In this document: one piece after another, positions 1 through 8,620 of the stretch
Layout: each line of letters starts with the position of its first letter
Numbering within the stretch: position 1 is the stretch's first letter
Origin: an uncultured Burkholderiales bacterium
GTDB lineage: Bacteria > Pseudomonadota > Gammaproteobacteria > Burkholderiales > Burkholderiaceae_C
Direction of reading: 5' to 3'
Length of the DNA stretch: 64,000 nucleotides
Assembly (NCBI GenBank): GCA_903871545.1
Contig: CAIQHG010000048.1
Span: forward strand, 1 to 64,000
Made by a program: the position numbers and the translations under genes
Notes under the pieces: model-generated
Database searches by the model: none
The model's input: the letters and a program-made list of their open reading frames with translations, nothing else
What the model was told of the DNA's origin: nothing

Positions 1-2
1 AT

Positions 3-56
3 GCGAGCATCGAGCAGCTCGTTGCGTATATCCAGGATCAAGAATCGCCTCCGTAG
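3..56 (+). CDS. C-terminal end of an upstream gene (partial)
   Basis: An open frame runs from the left edge to a TAG at 54-56 and encodes 17 residues ending IEQLVAYIQDQESPP. The IEQLVAYIQ ending resembles the last helix of c-type cytochrome domains, but this is too little to name the gene. A GC-rich inverted repeat at 95-116 follows it. Confidence 0.35.
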   Translation, partial: ASIEQLVAYIQDQESPP

Positions 57-90
57 GTGACGCATGTCGCCTTCGGCTCCTTTCGCTTGA

Positions 91-120
91 CCCGCGACTA
101 AGCTTCGCTGTAGTCGGGGG
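91..120. other. GC-rich hairpin before the flavin-reductase pseudogene
   Basis: CGACTA (95-100) pairs with TAGTCG (111-116); an inner AGC/GCT pair and outer C and G runs extend the stem. There is no T-tract on the plus strand, so it is not a classical terminator. It occupies the place where a ribosome-binding site for the ATG at 121 would lie, which makes that start uncertain. Confidence 0.4.
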
Positions 121-804
121 ATGCGCGAAAATTTTGCTCAAGAAACTAGCGCTCCTAAAGCTACTAAAGCCACTAAAGCCACTAACGATACCCAAGACAC
201 TTACTTTTATGACCCAAGAGCGGGACACGGCTTGCCCCACGATCCCTTTAAAGCCATTTTGGCGCCTCGCGTGATAGGTTGGATCTCAAGTTGTAATAGA
301 AAAGGACAAGCCAATTTGGCGCCCTACAGTTTTTTCGGGGGATTTTCAGACAATCCCAAAGTCATAGCGTTTTCAAGCGATGGCTATAAAGACAGCATTC
401 GAAACATCGAAGAGACGGGCGAGTTCACTTGGAACCTGACAAGCCTTGCCCTGGCTGAGGCCATGAACCGAAGCGCCGCCAGTGTGGCACCCCAAGTCAA
501 TGAGTTTGAGTTGGCAGGGCTCACTCAAGTCCCTGGTAGCCACGTCAAAGTACCTCGCGTGGGATAGTCACCCGCCTCTTTCGAGTGCAAGCTCCTGCAA
601 ATACTGCGCTTGAATGACCTGGTCGGTGAACCCATCAACAACTGGATTGCCATCGGTCAGGTTGTGGGAGTCCATATTCGACATGAATTTCTTGAGGACG
701 GTTATTTCAATATCAAAGCAGCACAGCCCATTTTGCGCGCGGGCTACAAAGGCGATTACGCCCAGTTGGGCAGCATGTTTGAGATGAATCGACCTGATGG
801 ATAA
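121..804 (+). pseudogene. Flavin reductase-like domain protein, interrupted by an in-frame amber codon
   Basis: The frame encodes a DIM6/NTAB-type flavin reductase-like (FMN-binding split barrel) protein. Residues about 30-148 give the typical core, with DPFKAILAPRVIGWISS and NLAPYSFFGGFSDNPKVIAF. A TAG at 565-567 interrupts it, and the same frame then continues with SPASFECKLLQI and IGQVVGVHIRHEFL to the TAA at 802-804. Both halves are in one frame, so this is a nonsense change, not a frameshift; homologues usually have Ala-Glu-Ser-Pro here, so one GAG-to-TAG change would explain it. The N-terminus carries a 9-bp tandem repeat (PKATKATKATN). A hairpin replaces the expected Shine-Dalgarno region. 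A sequencing error cannot be excluded. Confidence 0.75.
151..186 (+). repeat. 9-bp tandem repeat, four copies
   Basis: Units gctcctaaa, gctactaaa, gccactaaa and gccactaac follow one another and encode APK-ATK-ATK-ATN near the N-terminus of the broken flavin reductase. The unit length keeps the reading frame. Confidence 0.85.
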
Positions 805-1036
805 ACGCAGCTTATTTTTATCATGGAAAAATTAAATGTATTTAAATTTAATTCTTATAGTTTGACTGATTGAATTTTTTTAACAACTAAGCTTCCAAAT
901 TGAGTGAAGCGAAATTGTGTTGAAAAAGGTACTCAGATTAAGTTGCTGTCAGGGGAATACCATTATATTTAAATATTGAAAATATTATTAACATCGTAAT
1001 GTAATTTGATTAAATTAAAAAACATATCAAGTTACT

Positions 1037-1903
1037 TTAACTATACTTCTTCTCAAGCGCGTCAAACAGAGGCTTGTTAACAATGCGTTGGCGCTCAAGG
1101 AACGTCACAACCAATGCAGGGTCTTCGTCCAAGCGGCCATTATGTTTGAGTTGACTTAAGGATTTTTGCATGCCAAGGGCTGCGCCTTGGAGCGCTGCAT
1201 TGGCATAAAGCACCACACCAAACCCCAGTTCTGCTAGTTCAGCCTGATCAAGGGCAGGGGTCTTGCCGCCAATAACAATGTTGATAAGTTGGGGTCTCTC
1301 CAACAATTTAGTGAGGCTACGAACCTCCTCCATGCTTTCTGTGGCCTCTACAAACAAAATATCAGCGCCCGCTTCTGAAAATTGGATAGCTCGCTCAATG
1401 GCGGCTTCAAAACCATGCTTAGCACGCGAATCAGTGCGTGCAATGATTTGGAAGTTTTGGTCTTGCCTTGCATCCACAGCCGCTTTAATTTTAGAAATCA
1501 TTTCCTCAACTGGCGCCACATCTTTGCCAGAGAAGTGGCCGCAGCGTTTGGGAAAAGTCTGGTCCTCAATTTGAACTGCATCCGCACCCGCGCGCTCCAG
1601 TGCACGAACTGTTTGTCGCACATTTAAGGCGTTGCCAAAGCCAGTGTCAATGTCCACAATCAAAGGGATTTCTACGGCATCTCGGATGGCGAACGTGTTT
1701 TCCACCACATCTTTCAAACTGATGAATGCCAAGTCGGGCAGCCCGTAGTGCATATTTGTCAAGCCTGCACCGCTCAGATAAACCGCCTCAAAGCCTAGAT
1801 CAGCAATGGTTCTAGCGCTTAAAGCATTGAAGGCACCCGGGACAAGCAATCCGTTTCGCTGATTAACACGTTCACGAAGAATTGCCTTGGAATTTTTGTT
1901 CAT
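1037..1903 (-). CDS. Isocitrate lyase/PEP mutase family enzyme
   Basis: This 288-residue protein is a short member of the isocitrate lyase/phosphoenolpyruvate mutase superfamily (methylisocitrate lyase, oxaloacetate decarboxylase and carboxyphosphonoenolpyruvate mutase relatives). The VDIDTGFG metal-site motif is at residues 83-90, EDQ at 113-115, the catalytic-loop signature KRCGH at 119-123, and RTDSR at 156-160. The KRCGH loop favours a C-C bond lyase or decarboxylase on a 2-hydroxy or 2-oxo dicarboxylate over a phosphonate mutase. The gene is monocistronic; an 18-base inverted repeat at 2030-2051 lies about 130 bp upstream. The exact substrate cannot be read from sequence: no prpC or prpD is next to it. 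Confidence 0.8.
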   Translation of the reverse strand: MNKNSKAILRERVNQRNGLLVPGAFNALSARTIADLGFEAVYLSGAGLTNMHYGLPDLAFISLKDVVENTFAIRDAVEIPLIVDIDTGFGNALNVRQTVRALERAGADAVQIEDQTFPKRCGHFSGKDVAPVEEMISKIKAAVDARQDQNFQIIARTDSRAKHGFEAAIERAIQFSEAGADILFVEATESMEEVRSLTKLLERPQLINIVIGGKTPALDQAELAELGFGVVLYANAALQGAALGMQKSLSQLKHNGRLDEDPALVVTFLERQRIVNKPLFDALEKKYS

Positions 1904-2029
1904 GGAGAGTTAGCTATAGAAAGTATAAAAATAAGCGGCATTTACTTTCAGGGTCGAATCATTTCAATGATGTTACCCGATTTATGTCTATTTGTTTAGG
2001 CAATCGAAAAAAACAACTAACTTTGTAAC

Positions 2030-2051
2030 TATGCCAATAATGATTGGCATA
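2030..2051. promoter_or_regulatory. Perfect 9-bp inverted repeat upstream of the lyase gene
   Basis: TATGCCAAT (2030-2038) and ATTGGCATA (2043-2051) are perfect reverse complements around AATG. It lies in the 228-bp gap between the lyase start (1903) and the efflux operon end (2132), without an adjacent T-tract in either direction. It could be an operator for the lyase gene or an RNA hairpin. Confidence 0.4.
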
Positions 2052-2098
2052 AGAATTTCTATTAGGATTTCATTAGGGATTTAATTAAGGGTTTTTAT

Positions 2099-2119
2099 GC
2101 AACTCATATATTGAGTTGC
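2099..2119. other. 8-bp hairpin at the end of the efflux operon
   Basis: GCAACTCA (2099-2106) and TGAGTTGC (2112-2119) form a perfect stem with a 5-nt loop, just beyond the stop of the outer-membrane factor gene. The minus-strand transcript has A rather than U after the stem, so it may protect the mRNA 3' end but is not a standard intrinsic terminator. Confidence 0.4.
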
Positions 2120-2131
2120 TCAAGAGCTTGC

Positions 2132-3895
2132 TTAATCTTGCCGCAGCGAGACGTCTGGGCCAAGACTCCCCTTACTCCATCCTCCCCCAAGCGCCTTGAT
2201 CAGCTCAATGCTGGTGATCAGTCTGGACGTGTCTAAAGTTATCAAAGAACGCTCGGCTTGCAAAGCCGCGGTCTGGGCTGTAATCACTTCAAGGTAGTTT
2301 ACAGCTCCGTCCTTATACCTTGAAGTTGATAGACGCATGGCCCGATCGGCTGCAAAAGCGGCTAATGCTCGGTCGCGCGTTTCGACTTTGTACTCTTTGA
2401 GCTTGACCATGGCATCCTCAACTTGCTGGAAGGCTGTAAGCACCACCAATCGGTATTCGCCGCCGGACTGCTCAAGCGCAGATTTAGCAATAGAGAGTTG
2501 AGCGCGACGTAGTCCGTTGTCAAAGAGATTAAAGCTCGCTGCGGGCCCGATTGACCAAACGCTGTTTGGCTCTGACATCCACGCGGGCCCTCCGGTGTTT
2601 TGATAGCCTGCAGATGCGCCGATAGAAAAGCTTGGGTAAAAAGCTGCTTTGGCAACTCCGATGCGTTGATTGGCCGCAGCGGCCCTTCGCTCTGCTGCTG
2701 CTACGTCGGGTCTGCGTTGCAAAAGGGTGGAGGGCAACGCTGTGGGAACCTGGGGTGGGTCTACAACTTGAAGTGCTTTTAAATAGGATGCCAATTCCTC
2801 GGGACTGATAGAGCTCGAGTCACGAGCCCGTCCGCTCTCAGTCCGTTCGTTTTGAGCGCCTTTGCTTGCGTAATTAGCCGCGTTAACAAAAGGGGCGGCC
2901 AACTCAGCGCGCACAGAGTAAGTGGGCGCAACCGTAAAGGCCTGCGAAGGCGCACCAACCAAAACAGCAATTGCGTGCTCATAAAGCGCGCGTTGAATAC
3001 TCAGCTCTGAGACCTCCGCTTTGGCTGTGCTCAGTTGAGTCTGCGCCCTAGCTAAATCAACTCCTGAGGCAATCCCTGCTTCATACCTATTTTTTATCAA
3101 AACGAGGGCGCGATCATATGCCTTTATCGATTCAGCTAAAACAGCGATCTGTTTATCGTTGCCTCTGAGCTGAAAATAAATCTGGGCTAATTTACTTTGA
3201 AGGCTGAGTTTCTCGGTTTGAAGGTCCCCAGCAGAGGCCTGTGCCTGCGCTTTAGCCGAAGCAACCAGTCCTCTCACTCTTCCCCAAAAATCGATTTCGT
3301 AATTGGTTGTGAGCATCCCTGTATATGCGTTGTAATAATCTGGCTGGTTGGAGCCCCTAAGTGGACGATTACGCGATTGCCTGTTTTGTGTCGTGCTCCC
3401 AGAGGCGTCCACTGTGGGCAGCTCTTGTGACTCCGCTTGCTTTAAATAAGCGGTTGCCTGGTCGTACTTGGCAAGAGCGATGGCCAGTGAGGGGCTGCCC
3501 TTTTCAAGCGTCTCCTCTAACTGATCTAGGTACGCGTCATTAAAGAGCTTCCACCACTGGCCTTTATCAGTTGCATCAGATGGTTTGGCCTCGACCCAAG
3601 GATCATCTCTCCACTTATCGGTGTTTGACTCGCCAACATTTGGGACGCTATAAATTGGGGTAAAAGAACAACTCGTTAAAACGGCAAAGCTTGAAACGGT
3701 TAATATTCTCAGAAAAAACCAAAGAGGTGATTTGATTTCGGGAGTTCGATTGGAACGGATAGAGAGGCTAGAGCGGCTGGCGCTATTGGCGCTATTGGCA
3801 CTATTGGCACTATTGGCACTATCAGAGCCAAGCCAGATGCAAGGGCTCATCAAGGTTCGCAATTCGCAGTCACGGCTTGAGTGAGGGTTAAACAT
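2132..3895 (-). CDS. RND efflux outer-membrane lipoprotein (NodT family)
   Basis: A TolC-like outer-membrane factor, the exit duct of a tripartite efflux pump. It has two outer-membrane-efflux repeats with the usual family landmarks: NYEIDFWGRVRGLV in the first half, PSTLLQRRPDVAAAERRAAAANQRIG and FNLFDNGLRRAQL in the second. A hydrophobic stretch at residues 58-75 ends in the lipobox LTSC (73-76), so Cys76 is the likely lipidated residue. The leader before it is unusually long and contains SANSANSANSANS from a 9-bp repeat. No ATG occurs between residue 16 and the lipobox, so either the leader is real or translation starts at a non-ATG codon. It is the last gene of the operon, starting 9 bp after the adaptor stop. 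Confidence 0.9.
   Translation of the reverse strand: MFNPHSSRDCELRTLMSPCIWLGSDSANSANSANSANSASRSSLSIRSNRTPEIKSPLWFFLRILTVSSFAVLTSCSFTPIYSVPNVGESNTDKWRDDPWVEAKPSDATDKGQWWKLFNDAYLDQLEETLEKGSPSLAIALAKYDQATAYLKQAESQELPTVDASGSTTQNRQSRNRPLRGSNQPDYYNAYTGMLTTNYEIDFWGRVRGLVASAKAQAQASAGDLQTEKLSLQSKLAQIYFQLRGNDKQIAVLAESIKAYDRALVLIKNRYEAGIASGVDLARAQTQLSTAKAEVSELSIQRALYEHAIAVLVGAPSQAFTVAPTYSVRAELAAPFVNAANYASKGAQNERTESGRARDSSSISPEELASYLKALQVVDPPQVPTALPSTLLQRRPDVAAAERRAAAANQRIGVAKAAFYPSFSIGASAGYQNTGGPAWMSEPNSVWSIGPAASFNLFDNGLRRAQLSIAKSALEQSGGEYRLVVLTAFQQVEDAMVKLKEYKVETRDRALAAFAADRAMRLSTSRYKDGAVNYLEVITAQTAALQAERSLITLDTSRLITSIELIKALGGGWSKGSLGPDVSLRQD
3783..3822 (-). repeat. 9-bp tandem repeat in the outer-membrane factor leader
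   Basis: Four units of ctattggc(g/a), plus a partial unit, encode Ser-Ala-Asn repeats on the minus strand upstream of the lipobox. The unit length is a multiple of three, so copy-number change would leave the frame intact. Confidence 0.9.
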
Positions 3896-3904
3896 AGAGC
3901 GTAC

Positions 3905-5170
3905 TCATTTCTTAATTAGGCTCTTGTCGTTTTTATCGACTTTGGGCGTACTGCTCTCAGATTTACCAACTCCTGCGTTAGCAAAGGTCGGCGGTGAAGC
4001 GTTAGTCGCCGCCCCCTGGGTAGGTCGAACGCTGTCGCCGTTTTCAACCGAGTCGGCGGGCATATCAATGATGGTGTCGTCTGCACTCAAACCCGTTGCA
4101 ATTTGCACCTTGGTGCCCAAGTCTCTTGCAATCTCAACTTTTTTAAGCTTCACTGTGTTTTGCGGTGTCAAAGTAGCCACGAATTGACCCTCTTTTCTGT
4201 AGATCAATACGCTTGAAGGAACCACTAGTGCGTTCTCGCTTACAGGCATCGTGAGCACGACGTTTGCAAACTCACCGGCTCTGAGGCTTTGATCCTTATT
4301 TTCAACCAAAAGCTGAATGAGTATGGAGCCCGAGCTCTCCGCGACAGCTCTGGACTCGGCTATAAACTTTGCCTTGTAAACACGTCCCGGATGCTCAGGT
4401 ACATCTAGACGAGCTTGCAAGCCCTCCTTTAATTTAGCTGCAAATAGTTGAGGCACGCTGACATAAAGACGCAACTTGCTTTGATCTGCAACCGTAAAGA
4501 GCTCTCTCCCCGATTGCTGCCCCGCATTAATCAGCGCGCCAATATCTGTGTTGCGGGTCGTCACAACGCCAGCAAAGGGGGCAGTAATTCGCTTAAAGCC
4601 CTCTAAAGCTTTGAGTCTGTCTACGTTCGCCTGTGAGGCAGCAACAATAGTTCGTTTTGCCAAAAAGTCGCCGTTTTTCTCATCCGCCTCCTGCGGGGAG
4701 ACGGAGTCTGATTGAAGCAGTTTTTTCCATCTTTTTGCCGTGATTTCCGATAAATTGGCATGCGCTTTTGCAGTCTCTAAATCTGCAAGCGCTTGCGCAA
4801 GTTGTTGATCCAGATCGGGGGTCTCAATTTCAGCAAGCAATTGGCCCTGTTGAACTTTATCCCCTATGTCACAAAGCCAGCGTTTCAAATAACCATTAAC
4901 CCTTGCATAGATGGGGGCGGAATTGAGGGCTTGTAAAGTGCCGGGCAGGGTAAGTGCCTCGCCCTCTAAGAGTGGGGCAAGGCGGATGGTGCGTACGCTT
5001 GGGGTTGCATAAATTTTTGCTGTCTCGATCAGCGTTTTTTCATCACTGACGCGCCCATAAAGACCACCAATCACCAACCCACAGGCTCCCGAAAAAAGTA
5101 CCCATCCAAGTGTTTTAAGGAAATGAGGCGCCTTTACCTGATCGGGTAAATCGGTGTATTCAGAGCTCAA
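3905..5170 (-). CDS. RND efflux periplasmic adaptor (HlyD/MFP family)
   Basis: Membrane-fusion protein that bridges the inner-membrane RND pump and the outer-membrane duct. One N-terminal membrane segment lies at residues 19-38 (FLKTLGWVLFSGACGLVIGG). The biotinyl/lipoyl-like half-motifs follow (ARVNGYLKRWLCDIGDKVQQG and KRITAPFAGVVTTRN), flanking an alpha-helical hairpin at about 120-190, then beta-barrel and membrane-proximal domains to about 380. The C-terminal 40 residues are polar and low-complexity. Length (421) is normal for the family. It lies between the RND gene, about 230 bp upstream across a repeat-rich gap, and the outer-membrane factor. Substrate cannot be inferred. Confidence 0.92.
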   Translation of the reverse strand: MSSEYTDLPDQVKAPHFLKTLGWVLFSGACGLVIGGLYGRVSDEKTLIETAKIYATPSVRTIRLAPLLEGEALTLPGTLQALNSAPIYARVNGYLKRWLCDIGDKVQQGQLLAEIETPDLDQQLAQALADLETAKAHANLSEITAKRWKKLLQSDSVSPQEADEKNGDFLAKRTIVAASQANVDRLKALEGFKRITAPFAGVVTTRNTDIGALINAGQQSGRELFTVADQSKLRLYVSVPQLFAAKLKEGLQARLDVPEHPGRVYKAKFIAESRAVAESSGSILIQLLVENKDQSLRAGEFANVVLTMPVSENALVVPSSVLIYRKEGQFVATLTPQNTVKLKKVEIARDLGTKVQIATGLSADDTIIDMPADSVENGDSVRPTQGAATNASPPTFANAGVGKSESSTPKVDKNDKSLIKK

Positions 5171-5235
5171 AGGATTCTCCTAAAAAAAGGGCACAAGATA
5201 CGGCTAGACAACGTAGCACTGGGGCCGCGTGGACA

Positions 5236-5315
5236 AAGACCGCGTGGACTGAGGCTGCTTGAACTGAGGCTGCTTGAACTGAAGCTGCGTGAACTGAGGC
5301 TGCGTAAACTGAGGC
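5236..5315. repeat. 15-bp minisatellite between the RND pump and adaptor genes
   Basis: Near-identical 15-bp units of the type gaggctgcttgaact run at 5251-5265, 5266-5280, 5281-5295 and 5296-5310, with degenerate units on the left flank. On the minus strand the array sits in an open frame (start 5399 or 5405, stop 5160) that gives AASVHAASVQAASVQ repeats. That frame overlaps the pump stop and the adaptor start, so it could couple translation, but it has no recognisable domain and is more likely created by the repeat. Confidence 0.85.
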
Positions 5316-5401
5316 AGTGTTATGCCTTGACAGGGTTTGCGGGCGAATAAACTCGTTTTTAAAAAGACACAGTCCGATGTCTTGTAGCGTTTTGATCATG
5401 T

Positions 5402-8400
5402 TCAATCTAAATCCTCATACTCAACTGGATCAACATAGTTTTCATGGATCATGCTAAAGAGCACAGGCACAAAAAGCAACGTGGCTAGGGTTGCTAACAC
5501 CAACCCCCCAATCACTGCTCTGCCTAGGGGGGCGTTTTGCTCGCCCCCTTCACCCAGTCCTAGCGCCATAGGGGCCATGCCAATGATCATAGCAAGCGCA
5601 GTCATGATTACGGGTCTAAAGCGCGTGAAGCCCGACTCAAGCGCTGCACGAACAGAATTTTTTGAGTGCAGTATGCGCTCTCTTGCAAAGCTCACCACCA
5701 ATATGCTATTGGCAGTTGCCACTCCCATGCACATGATGGCCCCTGTGAGCGCGGGAACTGAGAGTGTTGTATGAGTTGCAAAGAGCATCCAAATGATCCC
5801 CGCCAGCGCGGCGGGCAAAGCACTCACAATCACAAACGGATCACTCCAGGACTGAAAGTTCACGACGATCAGAAAGTAAATGAGCACAATCGCCGCCACT
5901 AAACCGTATAGCAAACCAGAAAACGCGGTGTTCATGGTATTTACTTGACCCCGCAGCGTAATGGTGGCCCCCTTGGGCCTGGAGTCAGCGTGCGCGGCAA
6001 TCACCGCTTCAATATCCTTTGCAACTGCACCTAGGTCGCGCCGCTCAGGGGTTGCATAAATATCAATAACCGGTTGCACCGCGTAGTGAGAGATCACAGC
6101 AGGCGTTGTGGAGCGTTTGATGCTCGCCAAGCCCCCCAGAATTTGAGAGTCCTTTGTGCTGCTGGTAAGGGCCGAGTCAATGGCCAAGTTCTCTAAATCC
6201 GAGAGCGTATTGAATCTGTAATCGGGCGCCTGCGCAACGATTGGGTAGGAAACCCCGTTGGCGCGGTTTAACCAATATGAAGGGGCAACTTGACCACTTC
6301 CAGCCATGTTGGTGACCAAACTGTTGGTCACATCTCGCTCGGTGATTCCGACTTTCTTGGCGCGCGATCTGTCAACTTCAATGCTTAACATCGGGTAGTT
6401 GTTTGCCTGTTGTATGCGCACATCCGCAAGCCCACCAACCCTTAAGAGATCTTTCATGAGCACTGTTGCGTAAGCGGTGTTGGCCTCTTTGTTGGGGCCC
6501 ATAATCTGAAGATCAATTGGCGCGGGAGATCCAAAATTAAGAATCTGGCTGATGATATCCGCTGGCAAAAACGAGAACGTTGCGCCCGCAAAGTCGCGGC
6601 TTAAGTTCATTCGCAATTGATGCAAAATGGGCTCTGTGGGTGCATGCTCCTGCGTGAGTGTAATCAAGATATCGCCGTCTTGGGGACCGATGGTGCCTGT
6701 GTTGCTATAAACAGTATTGATGCCACTGACCGTTTGTCCGATGTTGTCCACGATGCTGGCAAGCTCCTCCTTTGGAATAATCTCCCTAATTCTTGCCTCA
6801 ATTTGGTCAAATAACTTCGCCGTCTCCTCAATCCGGGTTCCCACTTGCGCGCGTACGTGTATTTTGATTTGCCCCGAGTCAACGGGGGGAAAGAAATCAC
6901 GCCCTAAGAATGGTGCGAGAAAAAATGTGCCAATCACAAAAATGACGTAACCCCAAACGAAACGTTTCCTGTGCTGCATGGCCAGTGTCAGCACAGAGTA
7001 GTAAGACCCTCTAAGGGTAGAAAAATAATATTCAAACCTGTGTTGAAACACAATTAACGGATTCTTTGATTTCACACTCGATTTGTGCTCCACACGCATC
7101 GCCTCAGCCAGGTGAGGGGAGGCATGGCCTTCAACGCTATGAGGCCGTAACAGGTAAGCGGCCATGGTGGGCACAAGAGTTCGCGATAAAAAGAACGATG
7201 CAATCATCGCAAACACGACAGCCTCAGCCATGGGTACAAATAAATAGCGCGCCACACCGCTTAAGAGGAACATAGGTATGAAGACGATACAAATACATAA
7301 CAAAGAGACAAACGCAGGCGTCACGATTTGGTGAGCACCGTCCATAATCGCTTTCCTAACAGGCTTGCCTTGCTCCAAGTGCCAATTGATATTCTCAATG
7401 GTGACCGTTGCGTCGTCTACTAAAATTCCAACTGCAAGGGCGAGCCCCCCAAGTGTCATGATGTTTAAGCTCTCACCTAATGCATATAAAAGCGTGATGG
7501 AAGAGAGTATGGCTAAGGGAATTGAGACGGCAATAATGACTGTAGACCTCCAACTCCCAAGGAAGAGAAGAATCATAAAGGACGTCAAAACCGCAGCAAG
7601 TAAGGCCTCTTTGGCAACTCCCGATACAGCGGCTTTTACGAAAATGGATTGATCCCCCAAAGTGTCTATCTTTACTTCGGGCGGGATGCTCTCAGCAATT
7701 TTTGGGATCAACTCCTTGGCACTTTTTACGATATCAAGCGTGGAGGCTGACCCGCTTTTTAATACCGTCATCAAAACCGCTTTACCCCCGTCAACCCGAA
7801 CAACGTTGGTTTGAGGGGGACTGCCGTCTCGCACACTGGCCACATCGCGTATCAAAATAACGGTGTTGCCAATGACCTTAATGGGAATGTTGTTTATCTC
7901 CTCAATCGCGTTGGGTGAATTGTTCAGTCTTAAGCTGTACTCAAAACTGCCAATCTTTTGAGTGCCAACGGGAATGATTTGAGTTTGCTCGTTCAAAGCG
8001 TTTTGAACGTCTTGTGCGCTTAAATGTTTTGATAGCAGCGCTTGGGGATTCAAGTCGATTTGGATTTGCCGAACCTTACCCCCGTAAGGTGAGGGGATGG
8101 AGGAGCCCGCAACCGTTGCAAGCTGAGGTCGAATAAAGTTTTGACCATAATCAAATAATCTTTGCTCAGGTACGGTCGCGCTGGAGAGAGCTATTTGAAG
8201 AATGGGGACTGTAGAGGCGTTGTAATTGAGAACCAGTGGAGGGGTAATGCCAGGGGGCATTTGCTTTAAAACGGTCTGCGAGATGGAGGTGACCTGAGCA
8301 GTTGCGGTTCTGATGTCAACGTTGGGTTGAAAAAATATCTTCACAATTCCGTAGCCCGGCAAAGATGTGGACTCAATGTGCTCGATATCGTTGACGGTTG

Positions 8401-8620
8401 AGCTGAGTTGGCGCTCATAATAGTAAACTACCCGCCCCGACATATCTTCGGGGGAGAGCCCGTTGTAAGTCCATACCGCACTGATGACGGGGATTTTGAT
8501 GTGGGGGAAGATATCAGTTGGGGCCCGCAGCGCTGCAAGGGGTCCAAAAATCATGATCAGTAACGCAAGCACTACAAATGTGTAGGGCTTTTTAAGGGCA
8601 ATGCGAACGAGCCAAATCAT
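5402..8620 (-). CDS. RND efflux transporter, inner-membrane pump subunit
   Basis: A 1,072-residue proton-driven resistance-nodulation-division pump (AcrB/hydrophobe-amphiphile exporter superfamily). The N-terminal transmembrane helix (residues 9-30) is followed by a periplasmic porter loop with TPPLVLNYNASTVPILQIAL (127-146). The transmembrane block includes GILVDDATVTIEN (398-410), whose paired Asp residues carry the proton-relay chemistry in this family. A second periplasmic loop and the C-terminal helices (MTALAMIIGMAPMALGLGEG) complete the duplicated architecture. It is first in the operon, with a good Shine-Dalgarno (GGAGA) before the ATG. No dedicated regulator lies beside it. Confidence 0.95.
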   Translation of the reverse strand: MIWLVRIALKKPYTFVVLALLIMIFGPLAALRAPTDIFPHIKIPVISAVWTYNGLSPEDMSGRVVYYYERQLSSTVNDIEHIESTSLPGYGIVKIFFQPNVDIRTATAQVTSISQTVLKQMPPGITPPLVLNYNASTVPILQIALSSATVPEQRLFDYGQNFIRPQLATVAGSSIPSPYGGKVRQIQIDLNPQALLSKHLSAQDVQNALNEQTQIIPVGTQKIGSFEYSLRLNNSPNAIEEINNIPIKVIGNTVILIRDVASVRDGSPPQTNVVRVDGGKAVLMTVLKSGSASTLDIVKSAKELIPKIAESIPPEVKIDTLGDQSIFVKAAVSGVAKEALLAAVLTSFMILLFLGSWRSTVIIAVSIPLAILSSITLLYALGESLNIMTLGGLALAVGILVDDATVTIENINWHLEQGKPVRKAIMDGAHQIVTPAFVSLLCICIVFIPMFLLSGVARYLFVPMAEAVVFAMIASFFLSRTLVPTMAAYLLRPHSVEGHASPHLAEAMRVEHKSSVKSKNPLIVFQHRFEYYFSTLRGSYYSVLTLAMQHRKRFVWGYVIFVIGTFFLAPFLGRDFFPPVDSGQIKIHVRAQVGTRIEETAKLFDQIEARIREIIPKEELASIVDNIGQTVSGINTVYSNTGTIGPQDGDILITLTQEHAPTEPILHQLRMNLSRDFAGATFSFLPADIISQILNFGSPAPIDLQIMGPNKEANTAYATVLMKDLLRVGGLADVRIQQANNYPMLSIEVDRSRAKKVGITERDVTNSLVTNMAGSGQVAPSYWLNRANGVSYPIVAQAPDYRFNTLSDLENLAIDSALTSSTKDSQILGGLASIKRSTTPAVISHYAVQPVIDIYATPERRDLGAVAKDIEAVIAAHADSRPKGATITLRGQVNTMNTAFSGLLYGLVAAIVLIYFLIVVNFQSWSDPFVIVSALPAALAGIIWMLFATHTTLSVPALTGAIMCMGVATANSILVVSFARERILHSKNSVRAALESGFTRFRPVIMTALAMIIGMAPMALGLGEGGEQNAPLGRAVIGGLVLATLATLLFVPVLFSMIHENYVDPVEYEDLD

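Noticed and set aside
610-804. Independent small gene downstream of the amber codon
   Set aside because: It is in the same frame as 121-567 and carries the remaining flavin-reductase sequence; it is the 3' part of one broken gene.
5160-5405. Gene for an Ala/Val repeat protein
   Set aside because: The frame is produced by a 15-bp minisatellite, overlaps both neighbours and has no domain or good start; kept as a repeat.
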